This document shows positions 8,020 to 16,807 of a stretch of 36,000 nt of DNA, piece by piece (positions within the stretch are counted from its first letter, which is position 1; each line of letters starts with the position of its first letter). The notes beneath the pieces were generated by a model that saw nothing but the letters and a program-made list of their open reading frames with translations, searched no databases and was not told the origin of the DNA. This DNA comes from Candidatus Aminicenantota bacterium. Its GTDB lineage: Bacteria > Acidobacteriota > Aminicenantia > Aminicenantales > Saccharicenantaceae. A program made the position numbers and the translations under genes. The stretch is taken from NCBI GenBank assembly GCA_013178315.1, contig JABLWX010000020.1, forward strand, positions 1 through 36,000, read 5' to 3'.

Positions 8020-9156
8020 ATGAACCCGCGACGCCTGAAGCCGGTCATCAGAAAGGAATTTATCCAGATCCGTCGCGACCCGATCAGCCTGACCCTGCTC
8101 CTGATTCTGCCCGCTTTTATCCTGGTAATGTTTGGTTATGCCCTAAATTTTGATGTCAGGCACCTGGCCCTGGCCGTGGTCGACCTGGACCGGAGCCAGG
8201 CCAGCCGGGAACTGGTCATGAAGGTAACCTCGGGAGAATATTTCGACCTTAAATACCGCCTTGATTCCATTTCTGAAATCGACCCGCTTTTTGATACCGA
8301 AAAAATAAAACTGGCCCTGGTCATTCCCGGGAACTTCGCCCGCGATCTGGATTCGGGAAAGAGCCCGGAAATCCAGGTGCTGGCCGACGGCACCAATTCC
8401 ACCACCGCCCTGACCGGGCTGGGCTATCTGAGCAACATTCTGCTTCAGTATTCGACCCGGCTGAATCTGGGACTCCTGGAAAGGAGCGGATTGAAAAAGT
8501 TGGCCATGCCGGTGGATGGTCGGATTCGGGTCTGGTATAACCCGGAGCTAAAAAGCTCCAGGTTCCTGGTGCCGGGGCTTATGGCCTTTGTGTTGATGAT
8601 AATCATCGTCTTGGCCACGGCCCTGTCCATAGTCCGGGAAAAGGAACGGGGGACCATGAACCAGCTCCTGCTGTCACCCCTGGGCCCGGCCGAGATGATT
8701 GCCGGAAAGATCGTGCCATACCTTCTTCTTTCGCTCCTCGGAGCCCATCTTTTGCTTCTGGCCGGCTGGGGGCTGTTCGGTATTGCCGTCAGGGGAAGCT
8801 ATCCGCTGCTGCTGCTGGTGCTGGTGCTTTTCCTGTTCTGCGGGCTCAGCCAGGGAATCCTGGTCTCCACGGTGGCCACCTCCCAGCAGGTGGCTTTTCT
8901 GCTGGCCGGGCTGACCACTCTTCTTCCGACCTTCATTCTTTCTGGCTTTGTCTTTCCCATCAGAAACATGCCCCCGGTGGTGCAGGCCATAACCTACATC
9001 ATTCCGGCCCGGTATTTCCTGGTCTGCCTGCGGGCCATCATCCTGAAGGGGGCGGGCCTTTCGGCCTATTATCGAGAAATCATTTTCCTGGTTATCTACG
9101 GGCTGGCCATCACGGCATTAAGCCTGGCCAGGTTGCGAAAGAGTCTGGCAAGATGA
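8020..9156 (+). CDS. ABC-2 type permease (YbhS-like)
   Basis: 378 aa. Start ATG 8020 lies one base after the stop of the ATPase and behind GAGGGAAG; the longer reading from 7951 would start inside the ATPase gene and is not credible. The layout is that of ABC-2 exporters: a short basic N-terminus (RKEFIQIRRDP), first membrane helix (LTLLLILPAFILVMFGYAL), a large external domain of about 150 residues, then five C-terminal membrane helices. The phrase SIVREKERGTMNQLLLSPL is the conserved cytoplasmic loop. It forms a heterodimer with the next permease, the ATPases and the adaptor. Exported compound is unknown; in E. coli, YbhFSR is linked to cations and some drugs. Confidence 0.87.
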   Translation: MNPRRLKPVIRKEFIQIRRDPISLTLLLILPAFILVMFGYALNFDVRHLALAVVDLDRSQASRELVMKVTSGEYFDLKYRLDSISEIDPLFDTEKIKLALVIPGNFARDLDSGKSPEIQVLADGTNSTTALTGLGYLSNILLQYSTRLNLGLLERSGLKKLAMPVDGRIRVWYNPELKSSRFLVPGLMAFVLMIIIVLATALSIVREKERGTMNQLLLSPLGPAEMIAGKIVPYLLLSLLGAHLLLLAGWGLFGIAVRGSYPLLLLVLVLFLFCGLSQGILVSTVATSQQVAFLLAGLTTLLPTFILSGFVFPIRNMPPVVQAITYIIPARYFLVCLRAIILKGAGLSAYYREIIFLVIYGLAITALSLARLRKSLAR

Positions 9157-10277
9157 AAAGGCTGCTGGCTTTTATCAGGAAGGAGCTGCTCCAGGTCCGG
9201 CGGGACCGCCGCATGCTGCCCATCGTCATCATTGCTCCAATCTTTCAGCTCTTAATACTTGGCTATGCCGTCAGCCTGGATGTCAGGGATATTCCGGTGG
9301 TGGTGGTGGACCTTGACCATTCGGATAGCAGCCGGGATTTTCTGCGGGCGGTTTTTAATTCGGGCTATTTTGTGGAGGCCGGCCGGGAAGAGGTGGCCGG
9401 GAGGGTCGACCGCTACCTGGACAGCGGCCGGGCCTCGGTGGCCCTGGTAATTCCAGAGGGTTTTGAACGGGACCTGCTGGCCGGCAAACCGACCTCCTTT
9501 CAGGGTTTCGTGGACGGAACCGAAAGCCAGACGGCCACCATCGGGTTGAATTACCTGGAAATGATTGCCCGCAATTACAATCAGAAAATAATTCTTCAGG
9601 CCCTAGGAAAAATGGCGGCGGGAATGAGGCCGGTGGTTGTCAGGCCCGAGGTCCGGGTCTTCTTCAACCCGGCTCTGGTCAGTCGCAATTTTCTGCTACC
9701 CGGCGTTTTCGGCCTGCTGTTGATGGTCATGACGGTCATCCTGACGGCCATGGCCGTGGTCAAGGAATATGACCGGGGGACCATGGAACAGCTTATCGTC
9801 ACCCCGCTTCGACCGCTGGATATAATCCTCGGCAAGCTTCTGCCTTTTTTCATCATCGGCACGGTGGATGTCTTCCTGATTTTCGCGGTCACCCGCTTCT
9901 GGTTCCGGCTGCCTCTGCGGGGGAGCTTTCTGCTGCTTCTTGGCCTGAGCTTCGTTTACATGCTAAGCACCCTGGGTATTGGCCTGTTCATCTCGACCAT
10001 AACCCGGACTCCGCAGCAGGCCATGCTGACTTCCTTTTTCTTCATGATTCCGATGATGATGCTGTCTGGCTTTGTTTTTCCGATTGAAAACATGCCGAAG
10101 TTCTTTCAGTGGCTGACCTATATAATTCCGCTCCGCTATTACCTGGTCGTACTCAGGGGCATTTTTTTAAAGGGTGTGAACCTTTCAGCTCTTTATGATG
10201 AGGCCCTGTGGTTGCTGGGCCTGGCCGTGGCCATAAACCTGCTGAGCGTCAGCCGCTTCCGCCGGCGTTTGGACTGA
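9153..10277 (+). CDS. ABC-2 type permease (YbhR-like)
   Basis: 374 aa and clearly paralogous to the permease before it: the same N-terminal IRKELLQVRRDRRMLP, first helix, external domain beginning VVVVDLDHSDSSRDF, and five C-terminal helices with AVVKEYDRGTMEQLIVTPL. A 4-nt ATGA overlap couples its translation to the first permease. It closes the operon. No intrinsic terminator is visible in the 120 nt after it, and the next promoter (10402) is separate. Confidence 0.87.
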   Translation: MKRLLAFIRKELLQVRRDRRMLPIVIIAPIFQLLILGYAVSLDVRDIPVVVVDLDHSDSSRDFLRAVFNSGYFVEAGREEVAGRVDRYLDSGRASVALVIPEGFERDLLAGKPTSFQGFVDGTESQTATIGLNYLEMIARNYNQKIILQALGKMAAGMRPVVVRPEVRVFFNPALVSRNFLLPGVFGLLLMVMTVILTAMAVVKEYDRGTMEQLIVTPLRPLDIILGKLLPFFIIGTVDVFLIFAVTRFWFRLPLRGSFLLLLGLSFVYMLSTLGIGLFISTITRTPQQAMLTSFFFMIPMMMLSGFVFPIENMPKFFQWLTYIIPLRYYLVVLRGIFLKGVNLSALYDEALWLLGLAVAINLLSVSRFRRRLD

Positions 10278-10401
10278 TTGACTCGGATATATATAGCCAG
10301 AACAATCTATTGAGCCCAGATGATACCAATGATTGAATTTTTTTGCCTAGGAATATGTTAACTGGTGCCCGCCCGAACGACCTAATTGAAAAGGCCTGGG
10401 C

Positions 10402-10429
10402 TTGACATCTGGTGTAAATATTGTAAACT
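10402..10429 (+). promoter_or_regulatory. Promoter of the abiE toxin-antitoxin pair
   Basis: Perfect -35 TTGACA (10402-10407), 16-bp spacer, -10 TAAACT (10424-10429). Expected start of transcription near 10436 falls inside the palindrome 10426-10459, leaving a leader of about 25 nt before ATG 10461. Confidence 0.6.
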
Positions 10430-10459
10430 AAAAGTGCCCTTATATGGGCACTTTTAGTT
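10426..10459. promoter_or_regulatory. 14-bp-arm palindrome, probable AbiEi operator
   Basis: The left arm AACTAAAAGTGCCC (10426-10439) and the right arm GGGCACTTTTAGTT (10446-10459) are perfect inverted copies around a 6-nt AT loop. It overlaps the -10 box and ends one base before the antitoxin start codon. AbiEi antitoxins are known to repress their own promoter by binding inverted repeats, so an operator is the best reading. In RNA most of it would also fold into a hairpin just before the start codon. It resembles a terminator (stem then T/A bases), but no upstream gene is close. Confidence 0.65.
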
Positions 10460-10460
10460 C

Positions 10461-11051
10461 ATGAATGTTGGCATGGTCAAAGACCGTTTGGCGACTTTGC
10501 TCCGTTCAAAAAACACGGTATTTACTTCGGAAGAGCTTGCTTTAATCTGGAAGGAAACCGATACCAAACTTATTAAGAAATATGCATACCGGTACGTAAG
10601 AGGGGGAAAACTTTATCGAATACGCAAGGGAATCTATGCTAAGGATAAGGAATATGACAGGCTGGAACTTGCGGTAAAAATTTTCACCCCATCGTATATA
10701 AGCTTAGAAACAGTCTTAACAAGAGAAGGCATCGTTTTTCAGCATTATGATCAGATTTTTGTCATCAGCTATTTGAACCGCGAGATTTTCTGCGATGGCC
10801 AGATATATGTTTTCCGGCGCATGAAAGAGTCTATCTTGACGAACTCTGCAGGTATACAAAAAAGAGGTAACTACTACATTGCTTCTAAGGAAAGAGCATT
10901 CCTGGATACAATTTATTTGAACAAGAATTACCATTTTGACAACTTATCTTCAATAGACTGGGAAAAATGCTTTGAGATAATTTCCATATATGACAACAGA
11001 ACCATGGAACAAAGGCTGAAGTCTTACTATAGAATTGCTACAAATGCTTAA
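10461..11051 (+). CDS. AbiEi-type antitoxin (type IV toxin-antitoxin)
   Basis: 196 aa. The N-terminal winged-helix part (residues about 5-60) has the pattern of AbiEi antitoxins: FTSEELALIWKETD, then YRYVRGGKLYRIRKGIYA. The C-terminal part includes ISLETVLTREGI and SKERAFLDTIYL, which fit the antitoxin domain. It would protect against the downstream nucleotidyltransferase and repress the operon. No Shine-Dalgarno other than bases inside the palindrome is seen; ATG 10473 is an alternative start. The gene is distinctly AT-richer than its neighbours (many AAA, TTT, ATA codons), a sign of transfer. It overlaps the toxin gene by 8 nt. Confidence 0.85.
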   Translation: MNVGMVKDRLATLLRSKNTVFTSEELALIWKETDTKLIKKYAYRYVRGGKLYRIRKGIYAKDKEYDRLELAVKIFTPSYISLETVLTREGIVFQHYDQIFVISYLNREIFCDGQIYVFRRMKESILTNSAGIQKRGNYYIASKERAFLDTIYLNKNYHFDNLSSIDWEKCFEIISIYDNRTMEQRLKSYYRIATNA

Positions 11052-11736
11052 TCGAAATATCCATAAGGCAATCCTGCTTCAGTTACTCAAAGATATCTAT
11101 ACTGATGCTTCAATTGGTCCACTTATCGGATTTAAGGGTGGAACGGCGGCTAATCTTTTTTATGATCTTCCCCGCTTTTCAGTGGACCTCGATTTTGATC
11201 TATTGGATGAAGACAAAGAAACATTTGTTTTTGATAAAGTGGGAAAAATCATTTTGGAATATGGCGCCATAAAAGAAAAGTTCAGAAAGCAGCACACATT
11301 ATTGTTTGTTCTTTCCTATGACCAAAGGGCTCAGAACATTAAGGTCGAGATAAACCTGAGAACCTTCGGATCGCGCTATGAGTTAAAGAATTATCTTGGT
11401 ATTCCAATGCTGGTGATGTTAAAAGAAGATATGTTTGCCCATAAGCTTGTAGCCATGCTGGAGCGTACCAAAGGAGCAACCAGGGACGTATACGATGTCT
11501 GGTTCTTTTTAAGGAACCTCTGGCCGATCAATAAAGAAATTGTTGAACGGCGCACCAAAATGAGCTTCAAAGACTATTTAAAAAAGTGTATTGCTTATGT
11601 TGAGTCCCTTAGCGATAGAAGCATTCTGGCGGGTATGGGCGAGCTACTGGACGAAAAACAGAAAGCCTGGGTAAGAGAGCATCTAAAAAAAGATACTGTT
11701 TATTTGCTCAAGATAAGACAACAGCAGGAAGAATAA
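11044..11736 (+). CDS. AbiEii-type nucleotidyltransferase toxin
   Basis: 230 aa from ATG 11044; the reading that opens earlier uses TTG at 11035. The nucleotidyltransferase motif is intact: FKGGTAANLF followed by RFSVDLDFDLLDED, with the acidic residues that bind metal. Further family blocks are KEDMFAHKLVAMLERTK and RDVYDVWFFLRN. AbiEii toxins transfer nucleotides to an RNA target (tRNA in characterised relatives such as MenT) and arrest growth; some AbiE pairs give phage resistance. The start overlaps the antitoxin's 3' end by 8 nt without its own good Shine-Dalgarno, so translation is probably coupled to the antitoxin. It shares the AT-rich composition of its partner. Confidence 0.87.
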   Translation: MLNRNIHKAILLQLLKDIYTDASIGPLIGFKGGTAANLFYDLPRFSVDLDFDLLDEDKETFVFDKVGKIILEYGAIKEKFRKQHTLLFVLSYDQRAQNIKVEINLRTFGSRYELKNYLGIPMLVMLKEDMFAHKLVAMLERTKGATRDVYDVWFFLRNLWPINKEIVERRTKMSFKDYLKKCIAYVESLSDRSILAGMGELLDEKQKAWVREHLKKDTVYLLKIRQQQEE

Positions 11737-11916
11737 TGTTTTATAAAGAAATAATTTTACCCGGGTAAGATTTCGTATAGATTTAGATAAGACGAATTTC
11801 CTGCGTTATCTCGATATTTACTTGTGTCCTTTACCAAGAGCTCTTTCCCTAAACTGGAATCCATGCATTAGCCAAAGACTTAATGAAGTTATACTCTTAA
11901 ATAGCGGTCAGACTTC

Positions 11917-14319
11917 CTATTTCGGAAGCGGAAGCTTCATTTTCTTGACAATATCGAGAAACCCGGGGGTATCGGTCAGGGGATCGTAGATTCGTAGCGG
12001 CGTGGTGATGTAGGTCATCAGCGGGTCGTGCATCTCATATCCCTTCTCGATCCAGTCCATGGCCTTATCGAGCTTATTCGCTATAAGATACCTGAAGGCC
12101 ATATCGTGAGGGCCGACTGGGTTGCTTTCAGCGTATTTCTCCAGACGCTCCACGATCTTCTCATATGCGGGAACGATTCCCGACTCGCTGTAAATCCGCT
12201 CGATGTCACGATACTCATCATCCTCAAGCGGGAAGGGGAGAACATGCCGGACCGCTCGAATGGCTTTGTCGTACTGCTTCAGCTTGTGGGCGGCGATCTC
12301 GATCATCTGGTTGAGGTTGAAATTGTCCGGATCTTCGGCCAGGGCTTCTTCCGCGAAAGACAGGCTGGCCTGACATTCACCCGCCTGCAGCAACGTGCCG
12401 ATATTGAAGAGCTTTATCATCGGGTTCAGGGGGTCAAGGCTCAGCGCCAGCTCATTCTGGGCCAGAGCTTCATCCTTCCTTTGTAGAATCAACAAGAGCT
12501 GGGCATAAAATCCCCGGGAAAGGCCGTCGTTGGGGTTGATGGCCAGGGCCTTCAAGAACTCCCTCTCGCTCCTCTCCCAGTCCCAATCCACAAGATGCGC
12601 GATCATGCCACTGAGATAATGGGCTCCACCCAGATCCGGGTCCAGGGCCAGCGCCTTGTTCAGGTTCTCGATGATTTTGGGACCGGCCACGGACGGCTGT
12701 TCGAACGCGTTCTGTTGCATCCAGAGCCAGGCTTCGGCCAGTCCGGCATACAGAGGTGCCCATCCAGGGTTCTTTTCGATAGCGCTGTTGAGATATTCGA
12801 TGGCCTTGTTCAGGGCTTCCCTTCGACCATCGTAAACGTAAGAACGGGCCTTCAGATATTGATCATAAACGGTGAGGTCCGCGACCGGTATCTTCTCGAT
12901 GAGCTTTTTCTCTTCTGGGGATATGACCGCCCGAAGCTCCTCCGCTATGGATTTCGCGATCCTGATCTGGATATCGAAGATATCCTCGACATCGGTTATT
13001 TTTTGCTTGAAAGACTCCCCCCAGAGATGGGCTTCATGCTCGGCCTTGATCAGCTGGACTCTCAGGCGGAAGGCGTCGCCGTATTTCTGGGCGCTCCCTT
13101 CCACGATGTAGTTCACACCAAGCTCTTCGGCGATCTCCCGGACGGATTTCTTGCTGTCCCGGTATTGTTCGACCGAGGTGCGGGAGATAACCCGGAGTGC
13201 CTTAATCTTCTGGAGATTGCTAAGGATCTCCTCCATCACCCCATTGATGAAGTAGGTGTTCTCTTGATCGGGGCTATCGTTGATGAAGGGTAGTACAGCG
13301 ACAGATTTCTCGGGCTCGGAGGGCCGTGACCTGGCCTTGAGCGGTTTGAGGCCCTCGGCGACTGCCGCCAGGTCCTCCTGGAACTCCTCCATGGTCTGAT
13401 AGCGGTCGGCCGCCTTCTTGGTCAGAGCCTGGAAGGCTATGTGCTCCAGCTCGGGCGAAAGGGACGGGCATATCCTGACGAGCGATTCGGGCTCTTTGTG
13501 AAGGATGGAATAGATCACGGTCTGGTCGTGGTCGCCCTGGAAGGGGAGTCTGCCGGCAAGCAGTTCGTAAAGCACGACCCCCAGCGACCAGATGTCGGTG
13601 CGCTGGTCGACCTCTTCGCCTCTTGCCTGTTCCGGCGACATGTAGGCCACCGTGCCCAGGGTTGTCTGGCTCCTGGTCAACGACGACCCGCCCCGCAGCT
13701 TGGCCAGACCAAAGTCCATGACCTTGGCCTGGCCTTTCGGCGTGACCATGATGTTGGCGCTCTTGATGTCCCGGTGGATGATGCCCTTGTTGTGGGCTTC
13801 TCCCAGTCCAGCCGCAACCTGGGAGATGATATCCACGGCCTCTTCGGGTTTGAGCGGACCCCTCTTGAGCCTGTTCCGCAGCGTTTCACCCTCCACGAAC
13901 TCCATGGCGATGTAGGGCCGGTCTTCGCTCTCGCCAACCTCGTGGATGACGCAGATATTGGGATGGCTCAGGGCCGCGGCCGCCTGGGCCTCAATCAAGA
14001 ATCGTTCCTTGAGCTCCGGAGAGTTCGCCAGGTGGGGTGGCAGGAATTTCAGGGCCACACATCGTTTGAGCTTGAGGTCTTCGGCCTTGTAAACAACGCC
14101 CATGCCTCCCTGGCCGATTTCCTCAATGATGCGGTACTTGCCAGCGATGATGGTTCCTGGCTTGAGGACGTGAAGGGGTATTTCCAGGGTCCTGGTGAAG
14201 GTGGCACCTTCAGGGCCGAGGCCTGCCCCGGCTCCCACCTTTACTCCGAGCGACGACCCGCAGTTGCTACAGTACTTCGAGTCGTCCCGGTTTTCGGCCT
14301 GGCAAACTGAACACTTCAT
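11917..14319 (-). CDS. Zinc-ribbon Ser/Thr protein kinase with TolB-like domain and TPRs
   Basis: 800 aa from ATG 14319. Order of parts: zinc ribbon with two CxxC pairs (residues 3-20, CSVC and CSNC), linker, protein kinase (about 62-325; IGQGGMGVVYKAED, VALKF, catalytic HRDIKSANIM, DFGLAKL, AYMSPEQARG), TolB/adenylate-cyclase-associated-like domain (about 345-490; SVAVLPFINDSP, GVNYIVEGS), then TPR-like repeats to the end. All kinase catalytic residues appear present. I see no membrane helix, so it is likely a soluble Hanks-type kinase. The ORF is open back to a TTG at 14370, but ATG 14319 begins directly at the zinc ribbon. Partners are not encoded next to it; it stands alone with its own promoter. 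Confidence 0.88.
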   Translation of the reverse strand: MKCSVCQAENRDDSKYCSNCGSSLGVKVGAGAGLGPEGATFTRTLEIPLHVLKPGTIIAGKYRIIEEIGQGGMGVVYKAEDLKLKRCVALKFLPPHLANSPELKERFLIEAQAAAALSHPNICVIHEVGESEDRPYIAMEFVEGETLRNRLKRGPLKPEEAVDIISQVAAGLGEAHNKGIIHRDIKSANIMVTPKGQAKVMDFGLAKLRGGSSLTRSQTTLGTVAYMSPEQARGEEVDQRTDIWSLGVVLYELLAGRLPFQGDHDQTVIYSILHKEPESLVRICPSLSPELEHIAFQALTKKAADRYQTMEEFQEDLAAVAEGLKPLKARSRPSEPEKSVAVLPFINDSPDQENTYFINGVMEEILSNLQKIKALRVISRTSVEQYRDSKKSVREIAEELGVNYIVEGSAQKYGDAFRLRVQLIKAEHEAHLWGESFKQKITDVEDIFDIQIRIAKSIAEELRAVISPEEKKLIEKIPVADLTVYDQYLKARSYVYDGRREALNKAIEYLNSAIEKNPGWAPLYAGLAEAWLWMQQNAFEQPSVAGPKIIENLNKALALDPDLGGAHYLSGMIAHLVDWDWERSEREFLKALAINPNDGLSRGFYAQLLLILQRKDEALAQNELALSLDPLNPMIKLFNIGTLLQAGECQASLSFAEEALAEDPDNFNLNQMIEIAAHKLKQYDKAIRAVRHVLPFPLEDDEYRDIERIYSESGIVPAYEKIVERLEKYAESNPVGPHDMAFRYLIANKLDKAMDWIEKGYEMHDPLMTYITTPLRIYDPLTDTPGFLDIVKKMKLPLPK

Positions 14320-14687
14320 CTGGGATCTGGCTTCACTCGGGGAAAGTCTTATAAGATTTTTACCACTCAAAAGACGAGGTGAATATTCGGCCGGGGTAAA
14401 TAGGGGTGAATTGATTTGGTTGAAATTTTAATTAATAAAAAGGTGGCTGAATTGGAACACGGGGCGCAGCAAAAACTGCTGTTGGCATCCTTTGAGAAGG
14501 TAGGAATCTTTATAAGAATTTTCCCTCTCCCATCTGTTAAAATATAAAATAATCAATTTAATTCTGTCAAATTTATTTTCTTGCGTCCAGGAACATATTA
14601 GCCAGGAAAATCAAGATTTAAAAGAATTCAAAGGGGCGGGGGAGGAATCCAGGCTGAGGTTAATTCTTTTCTTAATAAAATAGCCGC
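14320..14687. other. Intergenic stretch between queA and the kinase gene
   Basis: About 370 nt, AT-rich, with no credible ORF. It contains a minus-strand promoter (14541-14570) and leaves a kinase leader of about 215 nt. A short hairpin, CAGCA-AAAAC-TGCTG (about 14466-14480), lies in that leader. No clear terminator for queA is seen. Confidence 0.5.
14541..14570 (-). promoter_or_regulatory. Promoter of the Ser/Thr kinase gene
   Basis: Minus strand: perfect -35 TTGACA (14570-14565), 18-bp AT-rich spacer, -10 TATATT (14546-14541). Transcription would start near 14534. Confidence 0.5.
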
Positions 14688-15740
14688 TCAGACAATCAGC
14701 ATGCAGTCGCCGTAGGAGAAAAAGCGGTAGCGTTCCCTGACGGCTTCGCGATAAGCGGCCATGACCAGGTCGTAGCCCGCAAAGGCGCAGACCAGCATCA
14801 GCAGGGTGGAGCGGGGGAGGTGAAAGTTGGTCAGCATCCGCTCGACCACCTTAAAATGATACCCGGGGTAAATGAAAAGGCGAGTAGTGTGTTCTCCTGC
14901 CTGCAGCCCATTCTCCGTCCAGGCGCTTTCCAATGTCCTGACCACCGTGGTTCCGACGGCCGTTATCCGGCGACCTTCTTTTCTGGCCAGGTTAATAGCC
15001 CCGGCAGTTTCCGGGCTGATGTAAAAAGATTCTTCCAGCATCCGGTGGTCCGTGATTTTTTCAACCCTGACCGGCTGAAAGGTGGCCAGGCCAACGTTCA
15101 GGGTTACATATTGAATATCAACGCCTTTTTGTTTTAGCTCGTCCAGAATATTTTCGGTGAAGTGCAGCCCGGCTGTGGGCGCGGCAATTGAACCATCCCT
15201 GGTGGCATAAACAGTTTGATACCTTTCGGCATCAATTTTCTTGAACCGCGGGTCGCCCTTCTTGCGCTTGATATAAGGGGGCAGGGGCGCCACCCCGATT
15301 TCCTTTAGCCTGGCCAGGACCTCGGTGGTGTTAAACTCCAGCAGCCGGTGGCCCAGCGGCCCGCGGCCTGTTACCCGGGCTTCCAGGTTGCTGTCAAAAA
15401 CCAGCGAGTCTCCTTCTTTAACCTTTTTTGCCGGACGACAGAGTACTTCCCAGGTTCCGGGCTTCTTTTCTTTAATGAAAAGGAATTCTATGCTCTTTCC
15501 ATCCCCGTCCCGCTTGACAGCCCAGGCCCTGGCCGGAATAACCCGGGAATTATTGAGCACCAGCACCTCTCCGGGCTCAAAAAAATTGGCGATCTCCTTG
15601 AACCGGCGATGCTCTATTGTCTTCAGGCTGCGGTTTAGGACCATCATCCTGGAGTCATCGCGCCCGGGCAGCGGTTGCTGGGCGATGAGTTCCGGCGGCA
15701 GCTCGTAGTCGTAATCTTTAAGAAGAATTTTTTCGGTCAT
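14688..15740 (-). CDS. queA: S-adenosylmethionine:tRNA ribosyltransferase-isomerase
   Basis: 350 aa, full family length. It transfers and isomerises the ribosyl part of SAM onto 7-aminomethyl-7-deazaguanine at position 34 of tRNA, making epoxyqueuosine. Diagnostic stretches are FDYxLP-like DYDYELPPELIAQQP near the start, FEPGEVLVLNNSRVIPAR, SIAAPTAGLHFT, ADHRMLEE-like DHRMLEESFYIS and NFHLPRSTLLMLVCAFAG. It is the last gene of the yebC-ruvCAB-queA operon, 11 nt after the ruvB stop; queA next to ruvB is a common arrangement. Confidence 0.97.
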   Translation of the reverse strand: MTEKILLKDYDYELPPELIAQQPLPGRDDSRMMVLNRSLKTIEHRRFKEIANFFEPGEVLVLNNSRVIPARAWAVKRDGDGKSIEFLFIKEKKPGTWEVLCRPAKKVKEGDSLVFDSNLEARVTGRGPLGHRLLEFNTTEVLARLKEIGVAPLPPYIKRKKGDPRFKKIDAERYQTVYATRDGSIAAPTAGLHFTENILDELKQKGVDIQYVTLNVGLATFQPVRVEKITDHRMLEESFYISPETAGAINLARKEGRRITAVGTTVVRTLESAWTENGLQAGEHTTRLFIYPGYHFKVVERMLTNFHLPRSTLLMLVCAFAGYDLVMAAYREAVRERYRFFSYGDCMLIV

Positions 15741-15751
15741 CTTGGAACTTT

Positions 15752-16765
15752 TCAGAACAGCTTTTTCTGGTTGGCCGGGGGCTTGAAGCCCAGGTGCTCA
15801 TAGGCCCTGGCCGTTAGCTTGCGGCCGCGAAGTGTCCTCTCCAGGAAACCCAGCCGCATCAGGTAGGGTTCGTAAATCGATTCTATGGTGTCTTTTTCTT
15901 CGTCTATGGCCGCGGCGATGGTATTGATGCCGACCGGCCCGCCGCCGAAATTTTCCATGATGGTCATAAGAATCTTGCGGTCAACATCGTCCAGGCCAAG
16001 CACATCGACTTCCATCTGGTCCAGGGCCCGGCGGGCAATCCTGGCGTCAATCTGTCCATCGCCCTTAACTTCGGCAAAATCACGGACCCGGCGGAGCAGG
16101 CGGTTGGCAATCCTGGGTGTGCCGCGGGCTCTTTTGGCAATTTCCTCGGCGCCGCTCTCTTCGACTTTAACCCCCAGGATCCGGGCCGAGCGCATTATGA
16201 TTTTCTTAAGGTCTTCAACCTGGTAATAATCAAGCCGGTGGACGATTCCGAAGCGGCTGCGCAGCGGGGCGGTGATCCGGCCAGCCCGGGTGGTGGCTCC
16301 GACCAGGGTAAACCTCTTTATCCTCAGCTTGTGGCTCCGGGCTCCGGGCCCCTGGCCGATGATGACATCCAGGCTGAAGTCTTCCATGGCCGAGTAGAGG
16401 ATTTCTTCAAGCGAGGGATGGAGCCTGTGAATTTCATCAATGAAAAGAACTTCCTTGTCCTGGAGGCTGGTCAGGATGGCCGACAGGTCGCCGGCTTTTT
16501 CAATTACCGGCCCGGAGGTCGGCTTGATGCCCACGCCGAGTTCCTTGGAAATCAGGTAAGCCAGGCTGGTCTTGCCCAGGCCGGGCGGGCCGTACAGAAG
16601 GACGTGGTCCAGGTGTTCACCCCTCTTCCGGGCAGCCTGGATGAAAATTTTCAGGTTGGCCTTGATGTTTTCCTGGCCGATGAAGTCGTCAAACTTCTGC
16701 GGGCGGAGGCTATCTTCGAACAGAACGTCTTCGCGGGTCTTGACCGGGGTCAGGATTGCCGGCAT
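15752..16765 (-). CDS. ruvB: Holliday junction branch migration ATPase RuvB
   Basis: 337 aa. The AAA+ motor that drives branch migration with RuvA. Seen: [19 protein letters not shown] near the start, Walker [13 protein letters not shown], Walker [10 protein letters not shown], sensor 1 LVGATTRAG, arginine-finger region APLRSRFGI, and the C-terminal winged helix ending in [21 protein letters not shown]. Cytoplasmic. It lies 42 nt after ruvA and 11 nt before queA on the same strand. Confidence 0.98.
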   Translation of the reverse strand: MPAILTPVKTREDVLFEDSLRPQKFDDFIGQENIKANLKIFIQAARKRGEHLDHVLLYGPPGLGKTSLAYLISKELGVGIKPTSGPVIEKAGDLSAILTSLQDKEVLFIDEIHRLHPSLEEILYSAMEDFSLDVIIGQGPGARSHKLRIKRFTLVGATTRAGRITAPLRSRFGIVHRLDYYQVEDLKKIIMRSARILGVKVEESGAEEIAKRARGTPRIANRLLRRVRDFAEVKGDGQIDARIARRALDQMEVDVLGLDDVDRKILMTIMENFGGGPVGINTIAAAIDEEKDTIESIYEPYLMRLGFLERTLRGRKLTARAYEHLGFKPPANQKKLF

Positions 16766-16807
16766 CTCTGGCCTGTGTTCCTTTCTATCCTATTCTATAA
16801 TATAAAA

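Noticed and set aside
10426-10460. The abiE palindrome as the terminator of the efflux operon
   Set aside because: It lies about 150 nt after the last permease, downstream of a promoter and against the antitoxin start codon; the T run is interrupted.
13441-14310. Long plus-strand open frame (289 codons) inside the kinase gene
   Set aside because: It is the antisense shadow of a kinase gene whose motifs are all intact; the translation has no recognisable motif.
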